In this document: in pieces, positions 24,109 through 36,900 of the stretch
How the letters are laid out: every line of letters begins with the position of its first letter
How positions within the stretch are numbered: position 1 is the stretch's first letter
NCBI GenBank assembly: GCA_950097015.1
Contig: CATNEN010000039.1
Location: 3,794,001-3,858,000 of the forward strand
Origin: Macrostomum hystrix
Lineage: Eukaryota > Platyhelminthes > Macrostomidae
DNA length: 64,000 nucleotides
Reading direction: 5' to 3'
Notes under the pieces: generated by a model
What the model was told of the DNA's origin: nothing
The model's database searches: none
The model's input: only the letters and a program-made list of their open reading frames with translations
Position numbers and translations under genes: made by a program

Positions 24109-25177
24109 GTGAGACCAGTCAGTATTAAGCACCTGGGCCTGTATTGTACAGCACTTTGCTTCTATTTGTTGTCCAATCTTCAATGAGTTCACTGTAGCTG
24201 TTCTTTCGGATAAATTAGTCTTGCATTAGTCTTCAGGGCATATTCCGGTGCATTTGCCCGGCAAAGCCTATTGTTGTGGCAACTTGTTTTGCAACGAATA
24301 TTATTTGTTGTATGACAATTTCCAATTCAACGAGTGAAGCAGTTTGTGGATGACAAGGGAGGCAATCAAGGATGGCTTTCGGTTTTATAATAAGCATGAG
24401 ATTGCATCGCTTTTATGTGTGCGAAGTTATTGTAGTAAATATTGCTTTGTAAGTTTTTTAACACAAAGATTTCCAAACCTTACTTGCAAGTTGCCTGATT
24501 CACCTGCCGAATTGGAGTTCAACTGAATCAATGAAATCAATTTTAGCTCCGCAATATTGTTACTTTTATCGCATATATTTTTTAACTGAAATCTGTTCTT
24601 CATAAAAACGAAAGATCATGTGCAAACTGGGGATCATGTGCAAACTGGAGATCATGTGCAAACTGGAGATCATGTGCAAACTGGAGATCATGTGCAAACT
24701 AGGCCAGGATCATGTGCAAACTAGGCCCGGATCATGTGCAAACTGGAGATAATGTGCAAACTAGGCTAGAATGATGTGCAAACTAGGCTAGAATCATGTA
24801 CAAACTGGGGATCATGTACAAACTGGACATAATGTGCAAACTAGGCTAGAATGATGTGCAAACTAGGCTAGAATCATGTACAAACTGGGGATCATGTGCA
24901 AACTGGAGATCTGTGCACTGTGCAAAATAGGCTAGAATGATATGCAAACTGGGTCTGGATCATGTCTAATTTATGCCGAAGTCATGTCCAAACTAGGCCG
25001 GGGTCATGTACAAACTAGGCCTGAATCATGTGGCCTGAATCATGAATCTCGGCCGGAATAGTGTGCAAACTGGGGGATCACGTGCAAACGATTACTATTT
25101 TCCAGTTTCTTATGTTTCAACCAGACTTGAATTGTTTTGATATTTGATTTCAACCGCTGAACTCGTTGAATTCACAG
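24109..25177 (+). other. Last intron of gene A
   Basis: Unique AT-rich sequence followed by a degenerate atcatgtgcaaactgg repeat (24612-25090) and the acceptor ttcacag at 25177. Confidence 0.6.
24612..25090. repeat. 18/22-bp degenerate minisatellite
   Basis: Mixed units of 18 bp (atcatgtgcaaactggag) and about 22 bp (aatgatgtgcaaactaggct), some diverged. It lies in the last intron of gene A. Confidence 0.85.
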
Positions 25178-25200
25178 ATGAGCCGCCAGCAGAGAACTAG
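25178..25200 (+). CDS. Gene A, last coding exon (isoform with two IQ motifs)
   Basis: After the acceptor at 25177, the bases AT complete the split codon to Asp, then EPPAEN and TAG at 25198-25200. Only seven residues, but phase and acceptor fit. With exon 1b the isoform totals about 455 aa (248+39+113+55); with exon 1a about 1793 aa. A small protein with two IQ motifs and an N-terminal Cys/basic motif resembles igloo. Confidence 0.6.
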
Positions 25201-28200
25201 CAACTTGGAGCCGCCGGGCGCCCATCTGAATGCCCCTGCTAAAGTGGCTGACAGCTAATCAATACTTTAGCCTCATATATTTTACTTTGGATTGGTGCGT
25301 CTGTGTTCAGACTATTGTTGCCTATATTATTAACTTCTATGTTTAAAGCTTGGTTACCTTATCACCTAGAGTGCGCAATAGCAATTATACTATCATTTTT
25401 AGTCTCAACTTTATCAAAACTATGAGTGTGGCACATTTAAAGCCCTTCAACTTGACTTTTCAGTTTCCCTTTGTTCTGTCTCACCTGTGCATGTTGTCAC
25501 TGCAACGGGCCACCTACTTAATATTCTATAGCTCATTAAAAATACATTTTATCGCTCTAGTAGTTATATTTTTACCTTACTTATTCTACTGTCACTACTA
25601 TGGAAATCAATCGACCAGTAGTATCCATCGAATTTTACAGTTCACCGAATACTTATTGAAGGCTGAATATCTTTTTTAGTGTAGCTTGTATTCCCCTAAC
25701 CCTAAAGCAATATACTTGATTTATAAGACAAGCAATCGTTCCGCTTTTATCGTATGCAATTTTTTAAAGCTAGACTAATTTTAGTAGTCTCTTTTCTATT
25801 CTTTTCAGTTGTCTACTGCAGTGGCTTTCTGTTTAGGCAATGAGTCTTGTTTTTATTTTAACCGTTTAATAAAATTCTCTGTGTTAAGATCAGGTACACA
25901 TAATACTAACTTCACATTAAGTAGTAATTCTTGTCAGCTAGTTTCATCAGAGCGTAAAGTTTTAATCTTACAAATTTTGCCCCAATCCCTACTGGTTGAT
26001 TGGTGAAATTCGGTCGAATCCAATTTTCGCAATACACAAGTATGTGCTTGTACATGTATGTACATGTACACTGATGCAGATAAATTAACGAGTGCGGAAA
26101 ATACTTGGACTTATTTTCGTGCATTTAATGGGGTTAGTCTGTTTACAATTGCACTGAGACAAATTTTTAGATTGTAACCGAGACAAATACTCCGGTTATA
26201 AAAAACATAACCGCTTGAGCAAACGTTGCGCAAGTCACTTTGATGAGCACTTTCCTTGTGTCTAAAGTAATTTTAGTCAAAACGTTGACCGTAGTAAAAT
26301 TGTCTTTAAAGAAATTTGACAACAAAAACGACTAAAAAATTGCAACTCGTGAAATCATTAAGAATTTACTTTCAACCAATGACTCCTTGTATTCAGTCGA
26401 TACAGTCGACCCAATTTATAGCTGCACGCTCGGAGACCTCGGTTTTAACTTTTTAAGTCAAATTAATTGCTTGTTTTTTTCAGATGCAAGTAATTATATG
26501 TGTTATAGTTTTTTAAATAAAACTAGTGAGCATGCAGATAAAACTATTTTCTCTACAAATCTAGATTTAGCTAAAAAGGGTTTGTTTAAAGTCAGCTGTC
26601 TTTTTTAACATTCCGGTGTTATAGCCAAAGTCAGCCTTCCAATACTATAGTCCCTACTTTGCCCAGGCAATAGTCGTAGTTGAAGTAATTGTACTTTTTG
26701 TGCCCTTACAATACTTTTGGTTATTTAAGTTAGCTATTTAAAAATGTAAATTAGCAATGTAGCCTAGGTCTAAAATATGTTATTATAGAAAAAAAGAAAT
26801 AAAGAGTGTGGCAATGTCATTACTGGCTTTATCTTTAGGACGATTTTTAATACTTGTTAAAACCTAAGGATGTGGTTATGCTAGTCTTTGTGTGCTGTCA
26901 GTGTTGGTCATTCATAGTATAGACCTAGCTATTCTCGTCTATAAAGTTATTTAGTTAACAAGTTGTTTAGTATGGTCATATGGACAACTTTTACATACAG
27001 AGACAGCTATCATAGAATGATAGAAGTAAGGAAGTTAGCTTAGAAGTTAAGATAGGCCTAGGTAGACCTAAATTTAATATTTCTAAGTCCTTAAGCCTTT
27101 GTAGGGCTATAGTAAATGTTTGTTTAAGATTTGGCAATGGTTTGAAAGTAGCTAGGGTAATATATCATCAGCCAAACAAGAATGTGTATTTTTTTAACTT
27201 CGAACCTAAGCTACAAATTTTCTATTCTGATTAATGATGATAAATCAAAAGCCAAGTTATAGAAAACATTTATAACTTTCTAAAAAGTATCTGCTTTTGC
27301 TATTTTGTCAAATAGGAAAAAAGTTTTTCGTGTCTTTCATCTAAAACCGAACAATGATTTTCATGTAGGCCTATCTTCAAACTGAATGGAGAATTTGATG
27401 TTCGGTTTCACAATTTGAGTGAGTGGTTAAATCTTATTTTAAGGATTGAACTATCATGAATTATGCCATTTGAAAGCATTTTTCATTGTCTATAAATAAC
27501 TATATTTATGGTCTTTTAATTGGAAAACAACCACATACAATCTTAGTCTAAAGTACATGCTGATAAAATGTTGTTAAAAAGTATGCTTTTGAGATAAAAA
27601 TTTCTACTGAAATGACCATATCTTTCCTTCCTCTTAATGCTTGATTGCATATCATGCCTCAGCTTGTAGATAGTTTCTTTGACTTTTAAATTAGTTGTTC
27701 TGTGAAACACAATAGCTTGTTTCTGTCTTATATGAGACCAAGGAAGGAGTCAACATTCTTGTTCGGTTTTGAAGATACACTGTTTGGTTGATGATACATT
27801 ACCCTACTTATACAGTCTTGTTTCTTAACAGTTTTTATAGGCCTAGCTCTTCAGCTTAGGCCTACTTTTTGCAGTGAAGTGGCCTAGCATTCCTTCTTTA
27901 TCTTTGTAGTGTAGCTAGTTCCTTCCTGTTAATGTTTTATACCAATAGAAGGTAAATACTTGTTCTAGCTACAATTGACACCAAAAACAAACTAAAACAG
28001 AAGAACCTGAGTTTTCAGCCATACATAGGGTATATTCTGTTGGCAAATATGAAGTATGAAGTTTCATATCTCATATGAAGTTCATTCATAATCATTTCTG
28101 CCTAAAACTAATAGGCCCTAACCCCTCTTTTATATTTTTCTATATGTTTAGCCTTATTATTGTTATTGTATTGTTTGATATTTATGTAAAATTAAAATTG

Positions 28201-28584
28201 AAAAAACTGCTGAAACCATATGCTTTTTGTAAAGCTTAGAAGTTTTATTGGTAACTAATTGTATATTTAAAGTAATTTTAAACTAGGGCCTAAATCTTTT
28301 AGCTAACAGCATTTATTTATTTATTGTTTCTGTATATTTAGGTAACTGTTTGAAAGAGTTTGACAAAAATAAAATTTTTCTTTTCATGAAATGATTGCTT
28401 CTTGCTTTTTTAACTATATAATATGTACATAACCATACAATGTGCCTTATAAGATATTCTGGCAATGTTCTATTTCCATTCGTTATATTATTTATTTGTT
28501 TGCAAACGACAGATAACGATAAAAAAACAAGTTTAACGGTAACAAAAAGTCAGTAGTTTGGTCAGACAGTTCTGAAAGTCTTGG
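25201..28584 (+). other. Long AT-rich 3' region of gene A
   Basis: Unique AT-rich sequence with many short frames, none convincing. The best poly(A) signal is AATAAA at 26798-26803, followed by a GT-rich stretch. It likely holds the 3' UTR of the two-IQ isoform and intergenic DNA. Confidence 0.4.
26798..26803 (+). promoter_or_regulatory. Candidate poly(A) signal
   Basis: AATAAA followed at once by gagtgtggcaatg, a GT-rich element. It would give a ~1.6-kb 3' UTR after the stop at 25200. Position-based inference only. Confidence 0.3.
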
Positions 28585-28890
28585 TCAGTCTTTCTTCTTT
28601 CAAACTGGGTAAGTGCCTAATCCAGTAGTGGAGGGCACCAAAGCTATTCTTGGGGTATAGACGGCGCCATAAGAATTCTTTGAGGTGGCTTTCAAATAGA
28701 GCAGCACTTGTGCCATGCATTTGACGCAGCTTGACCTTCGCGAAATCTTCAGCTGCAGAATTTTTGTGCCTTAGCTTCCTGTTCCCCCATATTTGCCAGA
28801 TTTTGCCATAGACATAGATCCAAGTGTCAAGTCATGGCAAAGCCACGTCAGCACAACTTTATCAAACTCAGAATGCACGTGTGGCACAAA
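28585..28890 (-). pseudogene. Decayed Merlin/ISXO2-like transposase fragment
   Basis: The minus strand encodes, in one frame, KLRQMHGTSAALFESHL followed by KEFLWRRLYPKNSFGALHYW. The pattern (F/Y)xxxLxEFxWRR plus DxFxxL is that of the C-terminal end of ISXO2/IS1595-type DDE transposases, which in animals belong to the Merlin superfamily. Upstream the frame is broken: FVPHVHSEFDKVV and a possible MWQIWGNRK lie in other frames. No terminal inverted repeats were found. Family assignment is from pattern memory and unsearched. Confidence 0.42.
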
Positions 28891-29871
28891 TTCAAGCGAA
28901 AAAATAATATAACAAACAGAAGTAGAACATTGCCGATATTCTTTTATGCTAGTTTTCATGCAAAATTATATATATTGTGTAGTCATTCAAAATATTGCAA
29001 TTTTTTTATTTAAGACATATTTTAGGTTTTATAATCTCTTTACAACTTAATCTTAACCCTTTTCTAGTCATATGAAACAACACATCAAAAAGTACTTGCT
29101 TCATACTTCTGTTTTACAATCTTAACTTTTAACATCTTATTATTAGTTCTATTCACTTCTTCTCATATAAAATATGTCATCTGATCTTGTCTGACTCTGG
29201 TCTGAATACATATGGCTGTACTTTACCATTTCTAAAAATAGTTAATGTAGTTGCTACAGTTATAAAATAGTTTTGTATCTTTTAAAAAAGTGTCTAAACA
29301 CAAAATTTTAATTGTGCATATTAGCTGAAATCATACATGCGCAACACCTGGCCGACCTGGCCGAACCAGCCAGGTGAAACGAGGGCCAAGCAAGGTAAGT
29401 TGCAACAACCAATCGACCAAGGGCAAAAAAATCAAAGGGGGGACCAAGGGACAAAAAAGGAAGGCGTGAAGAAAAGGAAAAAGGGGAGAGAAAAAAGAGC
29501 AAATGAGAGCAAACTAAGTCGTAAATAGAGCAAAAACTAAGTTGCACGGCCGGCTAAGATTTGGGAGGTTGCACATGTATGGCTGAAATGACTATTAGAA
29601 ACCTAACAAGCAAAATAGTCAGTGTTTATTATTAATAAATGTTTCACTTCTTTTTTCATAAGACCAATGCTTCAATGCTTTAAAATGCTATTTTTATGTA
29701 CTTTAACAATTAATGACATTGTTAATGCCCTATCTTCAGGCGTAACAGTCAACAGAGGTCATTGCACATTCCAATTCTGAAAGAGCGATTTGTTTGTGGG
29801 AGAGCAGTTTAAGAGATCAATTGGGTTAAGATAAATAAGGTAAATCAAAAAAGTATTGCAATAAACAACTG
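28891..29871 (+). other. Region upstream of gene B
   Basis: AT-rich, with a short GC-rich imperfect palindrome (cacctggccgacctggccga...) at about 29345-29375. An in-frame TAA at 29836 precedes the gene B ATG, so either 29872 is the true start or an upstream exon joins between them. Confidence 0.4.
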
Positions 29872-30911
29872 ATGGCCAGTCACCTCGATTCTGGCCTGGA
29901 CGATCGGTTAGGAGAAGAAGACGAAGATGAGGATTTGGCGGCTGCCGAGGCTGAGGCGGACGCTCTCGACAATGAGCAGTTCCGGGAGCAGCACGCGGTG
30001 AAGATAATCCAGCGCTATTATCGCGGCTACAAATTGCGCAAAGATTTTGAACAGATGCGCGCCGACAAGCGCTGCTCCAGGAGGCTAGATCTCGGCGCTC
30101 TTGGCGCGGCGGACATGTCTGACAGCGCCGTCGACGTCACTGCGCTCAGCATCGACCAGGCGCCGTCGCAAAAGCAACAGCTGCAGGAGCCGCTGCAGAA
30201 TTTTAAGTCTAAGAAGCAGCACCAGAAAAATCACCCGATTCAACATCCCCGACACCAACATCGGCACAACTCCCTCGATGATATTCTTGTTGGCAATGAC
30301 GAAGCATTTCAAGCCTGGCAGCGAAGCCTGCAACCATTGGGTGTCGGCGGAAGCTCTGGAGCCGTCGTCGGCGGCGGAAGCGGCGGCGATGGAGACTCGC
30401 CTGGGCAGGACAGTGGAATTCACAGCAGCGAACAGCTGGTGGCTGCGGCTGCTTCGTCCACGCCTTCGCGACCTGCGTCTCTTTCTCACTCCCAGCAACA
30501 GCAGCAGCGTCCGCCTTTGGTTAAGCGTTGTCACTCTTGCTCAGCCGCCGCCGCTGCGGCTGCTGCAGCAGCGACAGCCGCGTCTTCCACGGAATTTTCC
30601 TCCTCAGGATTGGCACAAAAGCAGCAGCTGCAGAAGCAGAGGCAGAATCAGCAGCAGTTGTTAAGCGCACAGATGCCTCCGTCGGCTTCAGCTTCGGCTG
30701 TTGTAGCCGCCGCTGTCGGACTCCCTCTTGGCAATGGCAGCACCAGCTCTGGCGGTGTATGTCGCCAGCATCAGCATCATCACCAACATCAGCATCAACA
30801 CCAGCAGCAGCAGCAGCAGAAGCTTCCACCGGCCTCCTACGCAGCGCACTACAGTCACAACGATCAGCTGCGCAAGCGGACCTATCGCATCGGCTTAAAT
30901 TTCTTCAACAG
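29872..30911 (+). CDS. Gene B exon 1: IQ motif and low-complexity linker
   Basis: ATG 29872, with in-frame stop TAA at 29836 upstream, to donor acag|gtagag (30912), ending with two bases of a split Arg codon. It carries the IQ motif, polyalanine (about 30541-30580), polyGln/polyHis (about 30765-30820) and the conserved RKRTYRIGLNFFNR that leads into Sec7. Read-through past the donor stops at once (TAG). Confidence 0.88.
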
Positions 30912-33900
30912 GTAGAGCTCCCTTACTAGTGTGCTTTTTGTTCACTGACCAGTTAATATAATAGTTTCATTAACAGTGGAAGTGCGACTAAAAGTCTGGG
31001 CGGAAGCTGTAGGTTCTAAGTTCAAATCCACTCCGGTGTGGGGGCACGTCCATCTTGAAAAAGTCAGCCGCGAATATGTTTCAGTTTATTTTTGTGAGGC
31101 CAACTCCTGAGGCACTGCGAGTCTGTACTCCGTAGTCCAGGGCAGAATAATAGAGTAAATAGTAATGAAAAGGAATGGCCTCTTTGCTGGCTGAGCTCGA
31201 CTGTCTCTAGAAAATTTAATTATTAAGCGCGCGATTTTTCGCTGAAAGCCGAGAACAGCTGCCGGGTAAGCTGCCACCTGCGTCTCCGGTGACCCGGCAC
31301 TTGCCTGCTAAACAATTTCCAGCATCAATTGTGTCCTGTCAGAAAACACAGTACATCCGTTGCTGGCAGAGTAAGGCAGATGTCATATTTATTGTTAGTA
31401 GTAGAAGGTCTCTAGATATCAGCATTTAGCTCTCCCTCTCTCTCTCTCCTTAAGAAAGGCGTCAATTAATTGCACTGCAGCTAAAATTGATTGCCAATGT
31501 TTAGTCCGCCAGACTTTGTGCGGATAGTAACCTTCGGCCCCAACTGTCACTGTTTGCTGCTATGAAATGCTTGCTGTTTTTATCTAAAATAGCTTAGCTT
31601 CTAATGGAGGCCACATTGTGCCAGCTAGTTATGGCGCGACCTAGCAAACTGAACTCTATTTTTAGCATCAGTTTCAATAAGTAAGCAAAATCATCGCAAC
31701 GAAAGATTTTTTGCCAGACACTGAACTTCGAATTAGATGGATTACTGGAATCGGCCGAGTGCACCCCAATCCCTATGGAATCTGCCGGGTGAACCCCAAT
31801 CCCTGGGAAATATACCGAGTGCACCCCAATCCCTATGGAATCTGCCGCGTGAACCCCAATCCCTGTGAAATCTGCCGAGTGCACCCCAATCCCTATGGAA
31901 TCTGCCGAGTGCACCCCAATCTCTATGGAATCTGCCGAGTGCACCCCAATCCCTATGGAATCTGCCGAGTCCACCCCAATCTCTATGGAATCTGCCGAGT
32001 CCACCCCAATCTCTATGGAATCTTCCGAGTCCACCCCAATCCCTATGGAATCTTCCAAAAGTACCGACAACGAGAAGAAAGATAAAGTCAGGGCAGATTC
32101 ACACACCTGTGTGATTGTGTGCCTGCGTACAGTATCTGTGTGCGTGTGTGCTCAGAAGTCAGCGAAAATTTCAGAATTGCCTTCTCGCTGGCTGCGGGTC
32201 CAGTGTCACCAAATAATGGGCCAGTGCCCGCAGCCCTGCTGTAAACAATATTATTATTGACCATTGGGCTACAAGTTCCCAGTAGCATGTACATCTAATT
32301 AAAACTATTTTCATGCCGCTAAGCCATCCCGCTCGAAATTTTGAAATTCGCAGGAAACCGGACAAGGGCATCCAGTTCCTAATCGAGCACCATTTCATCC
32401 AGAACAGTCCCTCCGCGGTGGCCCGATTTCTCCTACACAGAAAAGGCCTTTGCAAACAGGTGATCTCAAACTACCTAGGCCAGTGCCACTCGTCTGCCTT
32501 TGTTAATCGGGTCTGCGACAACTTTTTAAACGATTTCAACTTTGCCGGCAAACCGTTGGACATTGCGCTAAGAGAGTTTCTGCAGTTTATCGAAATCAAG
32601 GTTAGTCTGGTCTGGGGAATGGTATTTGTTGATGTGTTAAATACAAAAATATCACTCAGATAATTTTCTTTAGCGACAGAACCTCATCATATCTTGGTTA
32701 ATAAAATTGCTAAAACGTGCTAGCGATTCCTCCAGTGTAGAGGCGATTCCTTCGAGGGTAGAGGCGATTCCTCCAGTGTAGAGGCGATTCCTTCGAGGGT
32801 AGAGGCGATTCCTCCAGTGTAGAGGCGATTCCTCCAGTGTAGAGGCGATTCCTTCGAGGGTAGAGGCGATTCCTCCAGTGTAGAGGCGATTCCTCCAGTG
32901 TAGAGGCGATTCCTTCGAGGGTAGAGGCGATTCCTCCAGTGTAGAGGCGATTCCTTCGAGGGTAGAGGCGATTCCTCCAGTGTAGAGGCGATTCCTTCGA
33001 GGGTAAAGGCGATTCCTCCAGTGTAGAGGCGATTCCTCGAGTCTCGAATGACCGAAACAGTCTCTAACAACCCAAACGCTTCTCGAATGACCCAGTCTCT
33101 AATGGCCCAAACGCTTCTCGAATGACCCAAACAGTCTCTAATGACTTAAATGCTTCTCGAATGACCCAAACAGTCTCTAATGACCCAAACGCTTCTCGAA
33201 TGACCCAAACAGTCTCTAATGTCCCAAACGCTTCTCGAATGACCCAAACAGTCTCTAATGTCCCAAACGCTTCTCGAATGACCCAGTCTCTAATGTCCCA
33301 AACGCTTCTCGAATGACCCAAACAGTCACTAATGACTTAAATGCTTCTCGAATGACCCAAACAGTCACTAATGACTTAAATGCTTCTCGAATGACCCAAA
33401 CAGTCTCTAATGACCCAAACGCTTCTCGAATGACCCAAACAGTCTCTAATGACCCAAACAGTCTCTAATGGCCCAAACGCTTCTCTAATGACCTAAATGT
33501 TACTCTTACTTCTCTATTCTCTCTGTAGCATCGTCTAATATTACAAACATCATCGTCAGTGACATATTTGACGCGTTAAAATTGCGGAGTCGCTTAGTTG
33601 AATCGGTTTGCACCTGTATTTGCGTTACATTTTCTGGAAAATACTTTTTACGTCGGTATGGTTTTTATTGACTCTAACATATAACTGCTGTATATCGGTT
33701 ATGTTCTCAGAGAATCTAGGCTGCTCAACTTATACCTTCTCCCTGGCCATGAGATATTGAGGCCTTGGCTAGGGGCCGTGGAATTCTGATTTAGCCCCTG
33801 ATTGGATTGCGTTTCTAGCCTCACTTGTGGCACCCCGCCCCGTCCCTCATCTCATACTGTCCTACCCATCTATATGGGTCCCTGCCTCTTTCTGCTGGCC

Positions 33901-36900
33901 CTTACTAGCTGGCCTTCGTAGAAGACGTACTGTTGGCGAAAGCAGCGGGTGAGATAAGGGAATGAGAGTTCATCTCTTATTTTTCCTTGATCTTCTTATT
34001 CTCCAATGGCAGTGGTACCAGGAGTCAATCGATACAGTAGTGACAGATACTCAGCTAGTGTACCGATATGGTTCCACCTCTAGTGTTGCCTGGATCAATA
34101 CTTATTATCTTTTCCCTTTGAGATGCATTCACGCAAACATCTGACTAGCTGTTGCTCATGGCTAAAATAAGCTGTCCTAATCAATAAGTTGCTTTTCCTT
34201 CACAATAGTGCTTTACCTAGCCTATTCGTTCCTTTAGTTCCAAAAGTGCAGATACTGTATAATTAAGTAAATCACTCTATTCTGTACACATGTTCCTAGC
34301 CAATCACTCTATTGTGTACACATGTTCCTAGCCAATCACTCTATTGTGTACACATGTTCCTAGCCAATCACTCTATTGTGTACACATGTTCCTAGCCAAT
34401 CACTCTATTGTGTACACATGTTCCTAGCCAATCACTCTATTGTGTACACATGTTCCTAGCCAATCACTCTATTGTGTACACATGTTCCTAGCCAATCACT
34501 CTATTGTGTACACATGTTCCTAGCCAATCACTCTATTGTGTACACATGTTCCTAGCCAATCACTCTATTGTGTACACATGCTCCTAGCCAATCACTCTAT
34601 TGTGTACACATGTTCCTAGCCAATCACTCTATTGTGTACACATGTTCCTAGCCAATCACTCTATTGTGTACACATGCTCCTAGCCAATCACTCTATTGTG
34701 TACACATGCTCCTAGCCAATCACTCTATTGTGTACACATGTTCCTAGCCAACCACTACTTAAAGACCAATCAGTTTTGCGCACACCACCCAGTCAATCGC
34801 ATTCTGCAACCGGTGTACAATCACTTTTAACCAATTATATTTATTCAGGGCGAGGCCCAAGTTGTCAGCCGCATCCTGGAGAAATTCGCCAATCGCTACA
34901 TCGCCTCCAATGCCGCCTGGATAGCCGAAAAATTTCAAGACAGCGACGTCATTCACCTGCTAGTGTTCGCTGTGATGATGCTAAACACGGATCTGCACAA
35001 CATGAATAACAAGAAGAAAATCACTCTGCGTGAGTTCATCCACAATCTGCGCGGCTGCGACTCCGGCTCCGACCTGGCCGACACCCAGATGCTCGCCGAA
35101 TTGTACGAGCGGATCAGGGCCGAGCCGCTAAGGGCCGGCAGCGACCATGTCACTCAGGTGGGGCTCAGATGTGTGGGATGAGAACAGCAGGTTAGGGATT
35201 TGGATAAGAGCAGAGTAGGGATAAAAGCAGGTTAGGAATTTGGATAAGAGCAGAGTAGGGATAGGAGCAGAATAGGGATTTGGATAAGAGCAGAGTAGGG
35301 ATAGGAGCAGAATAGGGATTTGGATAAGAGCAGATTAGGGATTTGGATAAGAGCAGACTAGGGATTTGGATAAGAGCAGAGTAGAGATAAGAGCAAAATA
35401 GGGATTTGGATAAGAGCAAAGTAGGGATATGAGCAGAGTTGGGATAAGAGCAGAGTAGGGATTTGGATAAGAGCAGAGTAGGGATTTGGATAAAAGAAGA
35501 GTATAGATGCTAGAATACTAGGGATTAGGATTAAAGAGTATTAGAGAATTTAATTAAAGCGGATTAGGGGTTTGGATTAGTGATGGGGTAAGGTAGGTGA
35601 GGATCTTAAGCAATTTTGAGTTGCTGCTAATTCCTAACTGCTGTCCCCACAATGCCCGCTGCTCAGGTGCTGAAGATGGAGGCGCAGCTGTACGGGCGCC
35701 ACCCGCCCTTGGCCGAGCCCCACAGGCGCCTGGTGTGCTTCTGCAAGCTGTCCCTTGTGAAGGACTGGAAAGGCCAGGGCAAGCCGCGCCAATCGGAGCG
35801 AGCCGTGTTTCTATTCAACGATCTGCTGATTGTCACCAAGTGTCTGGAAAGAAAGCGGCGAGTATTCTACCAGTACCGCGGCTCGCTGGGATTGCATCGA
35901 ATGCAGGTGAGGCATCTTTTCAATGGCGGAGTAGCTGGACTTTTGGGATTTGGGAAGACAGCGTTCTGGAAGCACAATTATAGTAGAAAATTCCTATGGC
36001 AAGTAATTAGGGTAAGTGTTTAGGAATTATGGTTATCGGAACTGTACTTTCAAGGCAGGTGGAGTTAAATCCCACGTTTGGATTAGATTAGATGCCACGT
36101 TCTCTTGATCATATTCGACCCTACACGAAATCTGGTTCCAACCCTACTAGATCAGGCTCAAGATTCTACTAGATCAGGCTCAAGATTCTACTAGATCAGG
36201 CTCAAGATTCCACTAGATCAGGCTCAAGATTCCACTAGATCAGGCTCAAGATTCTACTAGATCAGGCTCAAGATTCTACTAGATCAGGCTCAAGATTCTA
36301 CTAGATCAGGCTCAAGATTCTACTAGATCAGGCTCAAGATTCTACTAGATCAGGCTCAAGATTCTACTAGATCAGGCTCAAGATTCTACTAGATCAGGCT
36401 CAAGATTCTACTAGATCAGGCTCAAGATTCTACTAGATCAGGCTCAAGATTCTACTAGATCAGGCTCAAGATTTCACTAGATCAGGCTCAAGATTTCACT
36501 AGATCAGGCTCAAGATTCCACTAGATCAGGCTCAAGATTTCACTAGATCAGCCTCAAGATTCCACTAGATCAGGCTCAAGATTTCACTAGATCAGGCTCA
36601 AGATTTCACTAGATCAGGCTCAAGATTCCACTAGATCAGGCTCAAGGTTCCACTAGATCAGGCTCAAGATTCAACTAGGTGAAATTGCAATCTACTTGTG
36701 TCGAACCCCGCCAACAGGTATCATTCAGCGTGCCGGACCAGCCGCAGCTGAGCTATCCGATTCACATTGTGGCGGATCCTGACGGCTGCGATTTGGATTC
36801 CGCCGGCGGCTGCCACCACGACATGGTGTTTGCAGCTAGAAATTTTCACGACAGGTCGCGCTTCTGCGACGACCTAGTTGAGTCCATTCACGAAGTTGGC

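Larger units (their letters stand above)
30912..32353 (+). other. Gene B intron 1
   Basis: Holds a degenerate tRNA-like SINE head (about 30975-31045), a 30-bp minisatellite (31735-32058) and a 5'-truncated SINE (about 32075-32260). Ends at the acceptor attcgcag. Confidence 0.8.

Noticed and set aside
34268-34755. CRISPR-like regular repeats here and in other arrays
   Set aside because: Units are contiguous with no unique spacers, and the DNA is eukaryotic; these are minisatellites.
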